Shown piece after piece: positions 1-7,832 of a stretch of 14,966 nucleotides of DNA; positions within the stretch are counted from its first letter, which is position 1; each line of letters begins with the position of its first letter. Position numbers and translations under genes: made by a program. The stretch comes from an uncultured Pseudanabaenaceae cyanobacterium. Lineage in GTDB: Bacteria > Cyanobacteriota > Cyanobacteriia > PCC-9006 > JAAUQQ01. The notes under the pieces were generated by a model. The model was given only the letters and a program-made list of their open reading frames with translations. It was not told the origin of the DNA and made no database searches. The stretch is taken from the NCBI GenBank assembly GCA_938015405.1, contig CALLPZ010000555.1, positions 1-14,966 of the forward strand. The letters run 5' to 3'.

Positions 1-2080
1 AGCCCACCAGCTCGCCTAGCTCTTTCAAGCCTTTGTACAGACCTGCATTTTCAGCAGGAGGGGTCAGGTAGCTAATTGTGGTGGCATAACCGCGACGCTT
101 AGCGATGGTCGCCTCGGAAGGGTTGTTCGCCGCGTAGTAGTAGAGATCGGGGATATTGCCGATCAAGCTATCGGGATAGCAGGCACCGGACATGCCCATC
201 TGCTTACCGGGCATAAACTCCAAGGAGCCGTGGGTGCCAAAGTGCAGAACTGCGTCGGCATCCAAAACCTTGGTGAGGTAAGTATAGTAAGCGGCAAAAC
301 CGTGGTGAGGGCTAGCACTATGGCTGTAGAGCATCATCATCGGGTCGCCCTCATAGCCGAAGGTGGGCTGGACGCCGATGAAGACGTTGCCGAAGTGCTT
401 GCCGTAAATCAGCAGGTTCTCACCATCGGTGTTGAGCGTGCCCGGAGCGGGTCCCCAGTTGGTTTCCAAATCCTTGTGGTAAGGCGTCAGGCGCTCATAC
501 TCAGGCACCGACATCTTGTAGGCGATGTTCAGCTCAGGGCTGTTGTACTGGGCCTGGGCATCATGGAGCACTTCCTCCATCAGGGACTTGGCATCCTTGG
601 GCAGCTTGGGCAGGTCATAGCCCTTGGACTTCATGTCCTGCAAAACGCAGTAGATGGATCCAAACACGTCCAGGTAAGCAGCTGTACCGACGTTGCCTTT
701 GTCAGGGGGGAAGGAGAAAACGGTGATGGCCACCTTCTTTTCCTTGCGGGGCTTGCGGTGCAGGTTGGCCCACTTGATGGAGCGCTGGGCAATCATCTCC
801 ACCCGGTCTTGCAGGGTGTGGGACTTGCCGGTGTTGCCGTCGCGACCGGAGAGGACGATAGGCTCGATCGCACCATCCAGTTCAGGAATCGCAATTTGCA
901 GCGCCACCTGAATGGGGTGCAGACCCAAGTCACTGTCTTCCCACTCTTCGGTGGTTTGGAAGACCAAGGGCAGGGCCACCATGTAAGGGCGGTTCAAGCG
1001 CTTGAGCGTCTCAATTGCCTTGGGGTGATCCTGGCGAGCAGGGCCACCAACTAGAGCAAAACCGGTCAGAGAGACCGTGGCATCCACCAGAGCATCGTCG
1101 GGCTCAAGGGGGTCAAAGAAGTAAGCATTCACAGGCTTGGAGAAGTCCAAACCACCGTTAAAGACGGGAATCACGCGAGCGCCGCGATACTCCATCTCGG
1201 AAATCACCGCCACATAGTGGGCATCATCTCCGGTAACGATGTGGGAGCGCTGAAGCACCAAGCCAATGATGGGGCCGTCCTGGGCAACATCCTTACGGGA
1301 GTTGCTCCAGTTCATGTACTCCTTGATGTCCTCAAACATCTCAGGAGCCATGGGGTGCCAGATGCCCTGCTCGGGGTAAACCACCGGCTCAGCAAACTCA
1401 ACCTCGGGCTGGTCAAGCTCATTGCCTTCAACGTCTTTGTTGAAGACATAGCGGTCGGCAATCATCAACAGGAAGTTTTCCAAGTTCTCAGGAGAACCAC
1501 CCAGCCAGTACTGGAAGCTCATCATAAAGCTGCGAGCATCCTTGGCCTTTTCCACCGGCAGATACTTCAGCACCTTGGGCAAGGTGCGCAGCAGCTTGAG
1601 CATGGCGTCTTCGAAGCCCGCCGCATCCTTCTGGCGGCGCTTCTTCATGAATTCGCCAATCATGCTCTTGGACTGGCCCAAGTTCGACATGGTGAACTTG
1701 CCCAGCTTGTTGAGGCGCATGACCTCGGGCATGGAGGGGAAGCAGATGGCAGCGTCTAGGCGATCGCGGTGGGGAGCAACCACCTCAGCCACCTTCACCG
1801 CCAAGTCTTCGATGAAGATCAAGGAAGCGATGAAGACATTCGCTTCAGCAACGTCTTTCTTGAAGTTCTCAAAGTTCTCTTCGTCGCGCAGCTCTTCAAT
1901 CAAATAGCCGCTGATTTCAATTGCGACATCAGGATTAGTTTCATTGATGGTCCGCACAGCGGCAGACAGCGCACTCTGGTACTGAGATTCCAGTACGACG
2001 TAGACCACCTTTACTAAAGAACGACCTTTGAGGTCGTCGGGGGTAATGTGACGGATGGTGGACTTGACGTAGGTGAACAT
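1..2080 (-). CDS. chlH: Magnesium-chelatase subunit H, N-terminal half (partial)
   Basis: ChlH is the large porphyrin-binding subunit of Mg-chelatase. With ChlI and ChlD it inserts Mg2+ into protoporphyrin IX, the first committed step of chlorophyll synthesis. The minus strand is open from the ATG at 2078-2080 to the window edge, giving about 693 residues of a family usually near 1330, so the C-terminal half lies outside. The protein begins MFTYVKSTIRHITPDDLKGR, typical of cyanobacterial ChlH. Later stretches such as GIWHPMAPEMFEDIKEYMNW, VLHFGTHGSLEFMPGKQMG and, at the edge, LTPPAENAGLYKGLKELGEL are family hallmarks. The N-terminal part corresponds to the DUF3479-type region and the rest to the CobN/Mg-chelatase domain. 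The start is supported by GAGGAG about 11 bases upstream. No frameshift was seen. The gene is divergent from the acetyltransferase gene. Confidence 0.96.
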   Translation of the reverse strand, partial: MFTYVKSTIRHITPDDLKGRSLVKVVYVVLESQYQSALSAAVRTINETNPDVAIEISGYLIEELRDEENFENFKKDVAEANVFIASLIFIEDLAVKVAEVVAPHRDRLDAAICFPSMPEVMRLNKLGKFTMSNLGQSKSMIGEFMKKRRQKDAAGFEDAMLKLLRTLPKVLKYLPVEKAKDARSFMMSFQYWLGGSPENLENFLLMIADRYVFNKDVEGNELDQPEVEFAEPVVYPEQGIWHPMAPEMFEDIKEYMNWSNSRKDVAQDGPIIGLVLQRSHIVTGDDAHYVAVISEMEYRGARVIPVFNGGLDFSKPVNAYFFDPLEPDDALVDATVSLTGFALVGGPARQDHPKAIETLKRLNRPYMVALPLVFQTTEEWEDSDLGLHPIQVALQIAIPELDGAIEPIVLSGRDGNTGKSHTLQDRVEMIAQRSIKWANLHRKPRKEKKVAITVFSFPPDKGNVGTAAYLDVFGSIYCVLQDMKSKGYDLPKLPKDAKSLMEEVLHDAQAQYNSPELNIAYKMSVPEYERLTPYHKDLETNWGPAPGTLNTDGENLLIYGKHFGNVFIGVQPTFGYEGDPMMMLYSHSASPHHGFAAYYTYLTKVLDADAVLHFGTHGSLEFMPGKQMGMSGACYPDSLIGNIPDLYYYAANNPSEATIAKRRGYATTISYLTPPAENAGLYKGLKELGELVG

Positions 2081-2457
2081 CCAGGCAGAACTCCTCGGGG
2101 TGCTTGTTCTCTTTTGGGGCGGTTGCCAGCAGCTGTTATTCAGACCATGCGCCAATCGATTGAAGACAGGCAGCAAGGGAGCAGGAATACCTATGACCCA
2201 CTAAGATTTGTACCAAAAAATGGCGGTGTCATAGGGGTTCTAGGAGTAGCTGACACAATTTGACAAGAAGATCTATGAACCAATGAAACGATCTGTAGCA
2301 AAGCTTGACTTTGTGTGTATGGGGTTAATGGGTGCCCCTTTTGGGGAGGAGTCTGCGAGACAATCCTCATAGGCTTACGGCCAGCCAATTCAGAGATTAT
2401 GACCCCTCGCTAGAGCGCTATTCTGGCGAAGCCATTCTGCCAGTATTGTTCGCCCGA
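2081..2457. other. Divergent spacer between chlH and the acetyltransferase gene
   Basis: This 377-bp spacer holds the chlH ribosome-binding site, a candidate chlH promoter with TGTCA repeats (2226-2266) and, on the plus strand, a TTGACT box at 2305-2310. A small CCCC-TTTT-GGGG palindrome lies at about 2335-2346. An in-frame GTG at 2332 would extend the acetyltransferase by 42 residues, but that extension does not resemble the family. No other gene was seen. Confidence 0.5.
2237..2266 (-). promoter_or_regulatory. Possible chlH promoter with repeated TGTCA boxes
   Basis: Read on the minus strand, TTGTCA (2261-2266) and TAGAAC (2237-2242) are 18 bases apart and could form a -35/-10 pair, about 157 bases upstream of chlH. 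TGTCA is repeated with a 10-base period (TTGTCAAATTGTGTCA), and GTGTCA at 2226-2231 is inverted relative to TGACAC at 2251-2256. Such helical-turn spacing over a -35 box is what a regulator site might look like. No known consensus is matched, so this is inference. Confidence 0.3.
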
Positions 2458-2934
2458 ATGATTGATCTTGCTAGCATCCGTATCCGTCCCTTTGAAACGG
2501 GCGATCGCGACTTTATCCTCAGCCTTGTGCCCCGGTTTATCGAAAACGCCATCCCCCCAGGGCGCTCTTCTATTCAAGTCATCGCTGGAATTGAACGCCC
2601 CCTCTGTCAATTTATGGACGAGCGCCCTCCCATTGACGCCTTACTCATCGCTGAGCAAGAAGCCCATCCTCTAGGCTTCATCTACCTCCAGGCCAAAGTC
2701 GATGGCTTTTCCCTAGAGCGCCATGGCCATGTGGCAGACGTCGCAGTCACCGCCGCTGCCGAGGGAACAGGTCTAGGCCGTTTACTCATGGCCGAAGCCG
2801 AAATATGGGCACAGACCAAGGGTTATCGCTTCCTAACCCTGAATGCCTTTGCCAGCAATCAGGCTGTACGCCAATGGTATGAGGGGCAAGGCTATGAGCC
2901 TGAAATGATGCGCTATTTCAAGCCCCTCAATTGA
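2458..2934 (+). CDS. GNAT-family N-acetyltransferase
   Basis: This predicted 158-residue cytoplasmic protein should transfer an acetyl group from acetyl-CoA to an amine; the substrate cannot be read from sequence. It has the single-domain GNAT layout: N-terminal strand SIRIRPFETGDRDFI, central strand VADVAVTAAAEGTGLGRLLM (motif A, about 92-111) and a C-terminal motif B segment with LNAFASNQAVRQWYEGQGYEPEMMRYFKP. In the acetyl-CoA loop the usual Q/R-x-x-G-x-G/A reads E102-G-T-G-L-G, so the first basic or amide residue is replaced by Glu. I chose the ATG at 2458 because the family fold starts a few residues later. The GTG at 2332 gives a longer product with an unrelated N-terminus. Neither start has a strong ribosome-binding site. 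The gene stands alone. Confidence 0.85.
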   Translation: MIDLASIRIRPFETGDRDFILSLVPRFIENAIPPGRSSIQVIAGIERPLCQFMDERPPIDALLIAEQEAHPLGFIYLQAKVDGFSLERHGHVADVAVTAAAEGTGLGRLLMAEAEIWAQTKGYRFLTLNAFASNQAVRQWYEGQGYEPEMMRYFKPLN

Positions 2935-3059
2935 ACCTGACTTGAATCATCAAAAATCCGATTCGGTGCTCCCCTGCGATCTGATTGATGCAAAAGGAAT
3001 ACGACCATGCGCCCGCAGCCTTATTCGAGGAGCAAAAATTCGGCGCTTGCATGAACCAT

Positions 3060-3088
3060 AAAAAAAGACGCACCCAAGGGCACGTCTT
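3060..3088 (-). terminator. Intrinsic terminator of the nfeD-SPFH unit
   Basis: On the minus strand a stem of AAGACG paired with CGTCTT, extended inward by two wobble pairs and CCC/GGG, is followed directly by a run of seven T. It lies about 100 bases downstream of the SPFH gene stop. The plus-strand side has no T-run. Confidence 0.85.
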
Positions 3089-3135
3089 GAACAATCCATA
3101 TAGGAAGTAGAAGCTCAACAGGAGCCTTCGAATCT

Positions 3136-3164
3136 GCTGCTTAGCCTGACTCTAGCTAGGCAGC
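3136..3164 (-). repeat. Stem-loop just after the SPFH gene
   Basis: Ten-base arms (GCTGCTTAGC at 3136-3145 and GCTAGGCAGC at 3155-3164) pair with one mismatch around a 9-base loop. It sits between the SPFH stop and the terminator and has no T-run, so it may protect or process the 3' end rather than terminate. Confidence 0.45.
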
Positions 3165-3188
3165 GGATCCTTCAGCGGTCATCACGGG

Positions 3189-4187
3189 TTAATGGACGCC
3201 CAGGTCTAAAGGCAAGTTCCCCACCGCCTCAGCGGCATCCGCACTGGAGACAATGGACTTCACCCCTTCGAGAGTCGCCGGAATCGTACCGGGATCCATA
3301 AACATGACCTTACTACTATCGCTCTCACCAATCTTCTGGCCCATGCGCAGGTAATGCTCTGCCAGCAAGAACTGAAGGGCTTCAGCAGACTTGGGATTCT
3401 TGGATAACGCATCACCCAAGATTTTCAGGGCATCAGCAGTGGCATAGGCATTCAAAGCCGTCTCTTGTTTTTCTGCTTGAGCCTTCATCACCAGGGCTTT
3501 TTGTGCAGCTTCTGCATCGAGTACAACGGAGGTTTTGCGAGCTTCTGCATCTAGCACTCGGGCCTCGGCTTGACCCCGGGCAGAGTTAATAGCAGCCTCC
3601 TTTTCGCCCTCAGATGTCAGAATCGCGGCACGCTTTTGGCGCTCAGCCGCCATCTGCAATTCCATCGAATCGAGAACAGCCTTGGAAGGAACGATTTCGC
3701 GTAATTCCACACGGGTAACTTTGACGCCCCAAGGATCTGTTGCCGTATCCAGCTCTCGCAGCAACACTTCATTCACCGTTGTGCGGGCCGTGAAGGTTTC
3801 ATCCAACTCCAAGTTACCCATCTGCTCGCGAATCTGAGTGAGCACCAGGTTGACCATGGCATCTCGCAGGTTTTGAACCTTGTAGTAAGCCTTAGACAAA
3901 TCCACGATGCGCCAGTAGACCACAGCATCAGCAGTGATGGAAACGTTGTCCTTGGTGATGCAGTTTTGGGGGGGAATATCTAAGACCCGCTCGCGCACCG
4001 TCTCCTTCGTAGCGATGCGGTCAAGAAACGGCACCATCAAATTCAAGCCAGGCTCTAGCTTTTTGCCGTTGTACTTACCTAGGGTCTCTACCAGAGCTTG
4101 ATCGCCTTGGTTAATGATTTTAATCGAACTCGCCAGGACGCTTCCTCCCACGGCCATGGCAACCAACATGCTTACGAAAGAACCCAT
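3189..4187 (-). CDS. SPFH/stomatin-like (paraslipin) membrane protein
   Basis: This 332-residue protein belongs to the stomatin/prohibitin/flotillin (SPFH) family, which forms membrane-bound oligomers linked to membrane organisation and protease control. Residues about 4-22 form one N-terminal hydrophobic anchor. The SPFH domain follows, with typical INQGDQALVETLGKY, LEPGLNLMVPFLDRI, ERVLDIPPQNCITKDNVSI and VVYWRIVD stretches. An Ala/Glu/Lys-rich segment at about 180-245 (QKRAAILTSEGEKEAAINSA onward) should form the coiled coil, and a conserved LQFLLAEHYL-like segment follows. GGAGAA lies 7 bases before the ATG and supports the start. It is 154 bases downstream of the nfeD-like gene on the same strand, the usual NfeD-SPFH partnership, and is followed by a terminator at 3060-3088. 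The substrate or partner protease is unknown. Confidence 0.93.
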   Translation of the reverse strand: MGSFVSMLVAMAVGGSVLASSIKIINQGDQALVETLGKYNGKKLEPGLNLMVPFLDRIATKETVRERVLDIPPQNCITKDNVSITADAVVYWRIVDLSKAYYKVQNLRDAMVNLVLTQIREQMGNLELDETFTARTTVNEVLLRELDTATDPWGVKVTRVELREIVPSKAVLDSMELQMAAERQKRAAILTSEGEKEAAINSARGQAEARVLDAEARKTSVVLDAEAAQKALVMKAQAEKQETALNAYATADALKILGDALSKNPKSAEALQFLLAEHYLRMGQKIGESDSSKVMFMDPGTIPATLEGVKSIVSSADAAEAVGNLPLDLGVH

Positions 4188-4341
4188 TCTTTAATTCTCC
4201 GTTGTAATTCTCAAAAACTTCAGCTTGTCGCGAAACGTATGTCGCGCAATGCAGCGGAATGTCGGTCTAAGGTCAGGCGGTGTCTAAGCCTCGGCTTGCT
4301 TGGTTCTAGGATTCACCGAATAGGCGAGAAATCAGCATGGC

Positions 4342-4773
4342 TTAAAGTAATGCAGACTCAGGCATGACGATGAGGGTATTGCCTTCCTGGCGGACAACGT
4401 TCACTGGTTGATTGGCTGAAATCTCTAGCTCCGGGTCAAAGGACCTGGCCTGCCAGGAGCCCCCTTCATAAATCACACGGCCTACATCTCCTGCAGGGAT
4501 AGAGGTTAGAGTCTTTGCAACCACAGCATCCATGCGCCAACTGCGGTTGCGACGACCTCTAGATAATCGCCGGAACAATAGGATCATCAGGGTTGAGAGC
4601 AGGAACCAGAGCAGAGCCTGGATCCATAGCTGAGGAATGACCAGAGCAGCGATCGCCACCCCAAAAGCGGCCAATCCCAAAGCTGACTCGGTAAAGGCCG
4701 ACGGGATCAAAACCTCCATGAGGCAAAAGATGATGCCAAGAAAAGCCCAAAGATAAGCCGGAGAAATCGCCAT
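4342..4773 (-). CDS. NfeD-family membrane protein (short form)
   Basis: The 143-residue protein has three hydrophobic segments (about 5-28, 30-48 and 50-67), a basic RRLSRGRRNR linker, and then a C-terminal region (about 80-143) that fits the small OB-like NfeD domain. The latter has GDVGRVIYEGGSWQARS, a 'W-x-A' pattern typical of the family, and ends near ANQPVNVVRQEGNTLIVMP. The ClpP-like protease domain of long NfeD proteins is absent, so it should act as a membrane partner of the SPFH protein encoded next to it. The ATG at 4771-4773 gives a good membrane N-terminus, but no strong ribosome-binding site precedes it. The two genes may share a transcript, although the 154-base gap leaves room for a second promoter. 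That gap contains TGTCGCG twice, 14 bases apart (about 4228-4248). Confidence 0.9.
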   Translation of the reverse strand: MAISPAYLWAFLGIIFCLMEVLIPSAFTESALGLAAFGVAIAALVIPQLWIQALLWFLLSTLMILLFRRLSRGRRNRSWRMDAVVAKTLTSIPAGDVGRVIYEGGSWQARSFDPELEISANQPVNVVRQEGNTLIVMPESALL

Positions 4774-4817
4774 AGCGTGACGTCCAATGCATTAACGATC
4801 GAGACTCAAACGGTCTT

Positions 4818-4845
4818 CTAATACCGACGGACTTAACTCAATCAA
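4818..4845 (-). promoter_or_regulatory. Possible nfeD-SPFH promoter
   Basis: On the minus strand TTGATT (4840-4845) and TATTAG (4818-4823) are separated by 16 bases, about 45 bases upstream of the nfeD-like start. This is a plausible but unproven sigma-70-type pair. Confidence 0.3.
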
Positions 4846-5240
4846 TGGCTGGGTCAAGAGAGGTTGTCTCCTGCCTGCCCAATCAACGGTGCCATCTCAG
4901 GCCCAGAGCCTTGGCTGTTTCATCATCAAGCTAGTCTTAGCCCAGCGAGAGAACGACCTACAAGACTTAGTCCATTACGCTGTGTAGATCTACAAGCTCC
5001 AAGCTGAGTATTCCGCAAATGTACAGAGTCATCCAGGAGAGGAAAACGTCGGCAAACGAAGGGGAAGTGAGCCATGGCAAACCCGAGACAGACAGCAAAG
5101 TCTAGATCTTCTCCTAGGCTAATCGCCCCACTCAAAAAGCGGTGCCCCTGCTGTTATAAATTTCAACGATCGCCCCAACTCCCAACCCAGCCTGAGTTCG
5201 ACAGGTCAGCGACCAGTCAGCAGATCGGCGCAGTCTAAAC

Positions 5241-5246
5241 TACACT
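5241..5246 (+). promoter_or_regulatory. Possible -10 box for the PP2C gene
   Basis: TACACT lies 69 bases before the first ATG of the phosphatase gene, with no good -35 hexamer at the expected distance. The candidate small RNA at 8489 carries the same TACACT box. Confidence 0.25.
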
Positions 5247-5315
5247 GATGCTGCCGCTGGGTAGACTCCACGGTTGCAGCACCATCTGCTCGCAAAAACT
5301 GCCAACTCAGATGCC

Positions 5316-7418
5316 ATGACCGGCACCATGACAACCATGGAACCCCTAATCAATCCCTACCTATGGGCCCTTGGAGATGCAGCGCTAGACCTGGTTCCAG
5401 GCACCGAAATTGCAGGGCGATATCGTGTCGTAGCACCTCAGATTTGGCTCGATATGCAGCCCGGTCAAGCCATTGAGCATCCCGAAGATATCCATCGGGA
5501 ATTGCTGCCCTATCTCTACCTCTATCCCCAGCGACTACACCTCCCCGTCATCTACGACATCTGTCCCCTCGAAGACGATGATGCTCCTGTGGTGCTCCTG
5601 GAGAATGTGCCCTTGGAGGGTGCAGGCAGTCTCCAGCCCGCCTTGAAAGATCAAATTACTCAGGCGAGTGCCCTGCGCCAGGTTTCCTGGTTTTGGCAAA
5701 TCCTCAGCCTGTGGGAGCCTCTTTCGGAGATGGGAGTGGCCGCTAGCCTTCTCGTCGAGGACAATCTTCGGGTTGAAGGGTGGCGCTTACGACTGCGGGA
5801 GCTCTACGCATCCTTAGGCGAAGACAAGCCATTGGGCTTTGGTCTTGCGAAACAGCGCTATGTGGGTGATGTGCCCCTAGCGGACCTATCTATGCTGGGT
5901 CAAAAGTGGAACCAGTGGGTTGCCCAAAGTCACCAAGAGGTACGTCCCGAACTGCTGGCCTTGGGTGAGCAGCTCCAAAGCAGCGATGCCAGCCTGACCG
6001 AGATTTCCCACCGCCTCAACCTGCTGTTACTCCAGCAATCCTCCAAGTTCCCCTTGAGGATGCAAGCTGCTGGCCACACAGACTCCGGCCCAGAGCATCG
6101 CCAAAACGAAGACAGTTGCTATCCCCTGCCTTCAGATCTAAAGAACCGTGGCATGGTTCCAGACAGCCAGTTGATTCCCCATCTGTCTATCGTCTGTGAT
6201 GGCATTGGCGGTCACGAAGGCGGCGAGGTCGCCAGCCAAATGGCGGTCCGCTCCATCAAGCTGCAAATGCAGGCTTTTCTCAATGAATTCTCCACGAGCA
6301 CCAGTCCGGTCCCTCCGGAAGTGATCATGGAGCAGCTGGCCGCAGCGGCTCGGGTGGCCAATAACCTGATTAGCAGCCAAAACAACGCCCAATCTCGCAA
6401 TGCTCGCCAGCGCATGGGCACAACGCTGGTGATGACGGTTCATGTGCAACAGCCCCTGGCTCCCGAAGGCCCCTTCAGCCATGAGGTTTATCTGGTCAAT
6501 GTGGGCGATAGTCGCGCCTACTGGATCACCGAACGCCATTGTCACGGCCTAACCGTGGATAACGACGTGGCAACCCGAGAAGTGCGCACCGGCCGCAGCT
6601 TCTACCGCAGCGCGCTTCAGCGTAGCGATGCAGGCTCACTCACCCAAGCCTTGGGCACCCGGGATGGCGAAAACCTATCGATCTCCGTGCGGCGTCTCAT
6701 CCTGGATGAAGATGGCCTACTACTGCTCTGCTCCGATGGCTTAAGTGACAATGGCCAAGTCGAGCTGGCCTGGGCGGATACTGTGGCTCCATTGCTGGGG
6801 GGTCAGGTCAGCCTGGAGCAGGCAGCTCAAGACTGGGTAGAGCTCGCCAACAGCAGAAACGGCCATGACAATACTTCAGTGGTGGTCAATCGTTGCCGCA
6901 TTTCGCCGGAATACCCTGTGCTCATTGGCGGCGAGCCCACCGTGGACGACACCACACCAGCAGATTCTCTCACTGCTGCTTCTGAGGCTCTACGGGCCAC
7001 CGTTCCATCTTCCGCTGTACCCACCAGCCCAAGCAGTGGAAGATTTGGAGCCATTCTTCGAGCCATCATCAGCATCCTACTGATTCTGGGATTGGGCGGC
7101 CTAATTGGCTTTATCGCCTTCCGTCAGTTGAACAAGGAGCGTGAGCGGCCCGCATTGCCAGGGGCAGAAACTCCTGTTGAAATTCTCCCGAGAGAAACCG
7201 ACTCCCCCGGGAGCGAGCCTGCAGAGGGCAATGACCTGGACAACAGGGACTCTGAGACCAACCCAGGCTCAGACAGCAGCATCGACGAGACAGACCCCAG
7301 TGCCATAGACGATGACTCAGTGGATGGCGAGCTCTTGCCCAGTGAGGGCGAGATTGAGCCTGCTGAGGAGGAGTTTTCTGGTGATGACCTCGAAACCATC
7401 CCAGAAATTGTGGAATAG
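5316..7418 (+). CDS. Membrane-anchored PP2C-type Ser/Thr phosphatase
   Basis: The C-terminal half of this roughly 700-residue protein is a metal-dependent PP2C/PPM phosphatase domain (about 249-530). Seen motifs are RQNED (D266), VCDGIGGHEGG (D295), MGTTLV, NVGDSRAYW (D398), LCSDGLSDN (D474) and GHDNTS (D518), so all main metal-binding acids are present and it should be active. A single hydrophobic helix follows (about 583-602), then a very acidic, Ser/Asp/Glu/Pro-rich tail of about 98 residues. The N-terminal 245 residues are cyanobacterium-type and contain GTEIAGRYRVV, reminiscent of a kinase N-lobe. Three in-frame ATGs (5316, 5328, 5337) are possible starts and none has a clear ribosome-binding site; a TTG at 5274 is also open. 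Related cyanobacterial proteins, as I recall them, often begin with a Cys-rich zinc-ribbon, which is absent here. Targets are unknown. Confidence 0.93.
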   Translation: MTGTMTTMEPLINPYLWALGDAALDLVPGTEIAGRYRVVAPQIWLDMQPGQAIEHPEDIHRELLPYLYLYPQRLHLPVIYDICPLEDDDAPVVLLENVPLEGAGSLQPALKDQITQASALRQVSWFWQILSLWEPLSEMGVAASLLVEDNLRVEGWRLRLRELYASLGEDKPLGFGLAKQRYVGDVPLADLSMLGQKWNQWVAQSHQEVRPELLALGEQLQSSDASLTEISHRLNLLLLQQSSKFPLRMQAAGHTDSGPEHRQNEDSCYPLPSDLKNRGMVPDSQLIPHLSIVCDGIGGHEGGEVASQMAVRSIKLQMQAFLNEFSTSTSPVPPEVIMEQLAAAARVANNLISSQNNAQSRNARQRMGTTLVMTVHVQQPLAPEGPFSHEVYLVNVGDSRAYWITERHCHGLTVDNDVATREVRTGRSFYRSALQRSDAGSLTQALGTRDGENLSISVRRLILDEDGLLLLCSDGLSDNGQVELAWADTVAPLLGGQVSLEQAAQDWVELANSRNGHDNTSVVVNRCRISPEYPVLIGGEPTVDDTTPADSLTAASEALRATVPSSAVPTSPSSGRFGAILRAIISILLILGLGGLIGFIAFRQLNKERERPALPGAETPVEILPRETDSPGSEPAEGNDLDNRDSETNPGSDSSIDETDPSAIDDDSVDGELLPSEGEIEPAEEEFSGDDLETIPEIVE

Positions 7419-7568
7419 GCCCAGTTGGATTCGACCTTTCTATCCTTGGGGGATGACGAGACGGTAAAATTATGTAGACGAATTCACGTTTGATAACCGA
7501 GAGTTCTGGCCGAGCAAGCAGCGGTCCTCCCTCCGGTAAATACTCAGACTGTGCTTGGAGAAGATTTT

Positions 7569-7799
7569 ATGAAAGTTGGCGATCGCGTTCGCGTCAAAGC
7601 ATCAATCACGGTGTACCACTACCCTAAAAAGATCCACCAAGCCGTTGACCTACAGGGCATGGAAGGGGAAATTCAAAAGCTAGCCACGGATTACGAAGGC
7701 AAGCCTATCAGTGCCAACTTCCCCTGGCACGTGAAGTTTGATGCTGAAAAGCCTTTCTTTACCCACCTACGGGAAGATGAGCTAGAGGTTATTAGCTAG
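7569..7799 (+). CDS. ftrV: Ferredoxin-thioredoxin reductase, variable (alpha) chain
   Basis: This 76-residue protein is the non-catalytic variable subunit of ferredoxin:thioredoxin reductase. The FTR dimer passes electrons from photosynthetically reduced ferredoxin to thioredoxin, switching enzymes by light; the iron-sulfur catalytic subunit (ftrC) is not in this window. The sequence MKVGDRVRVKASITVYHYP, the GMEGEIQKL strand, KPISANFPWHVKF and the final FTHLREDELEVI match the family's small SH3-like barrel. The ATG at 7569 is preceded by GGAG at 7557-7560, 8 bases away, and starts exactly where the family does; an upstream GTG at 7551 is not needed. A HIP1 octamer lies within codons 4-6. The gene sits 150 bp after the phosphatase gene and is followed by a strong hairpin region. 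Confidence 0.93.
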   Translation: MKVGDRVRVKASITVYHYPKKIHQAVDLQGMEGEIQKLATDYEGKPISANFPWHVKFDAEKPFFTHLREDELEVIS

Positions 7800-7832
7800 C
7801 CTCAACTTTTGCGGTTCGACCGGCAATTAAAG

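Larger units (their letters stand above)
4774..5315. other. Divergent spacer between nfeD-like and PP2C genes
   Basis: This spacer of about 540 bp separates two divergent genes. It holds candidate promoters on each side, a perfect 12-base palindrome TGTAGATCTACA at 4983-4994 that could be an operator, and a 54-codon plus-strand ORF at 5074-5238 that I do not accept as a gene. The palindrome has the half-sites of an NtcA box but a 4-base rather than 8-base gap. Nothing else was recognised. Confidence 0.45.

Noticed and set aside
230..1907. Plus-strand ORFs of 274, 180 and 121 codons across this region
   Set aside because: They are antisense shadows of chlH, whose minus-strand translation matches the family throughout.
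2927..3118. 63-codon minus-strand ORF
   Set aside because: It runs through the intrinsic terminator at 3060-3088 and has no family resemblance.
4983..4994. TGTAGATCTACA as an NtcA site
   Set aside because: NtcA boxes have GTA-N8-TAC; the gap here is four bases, so only a generic palindrome is supported.
5074..5238. 54-codon plus-strand ORF with a CPCC motif before the PP2C gene
   Set aside because: It is in a different frame from the phosphatase, has only two or three Cys close together and rare AGA/AGG codons, and does not resemble the zinc-ribbon expected for that family.
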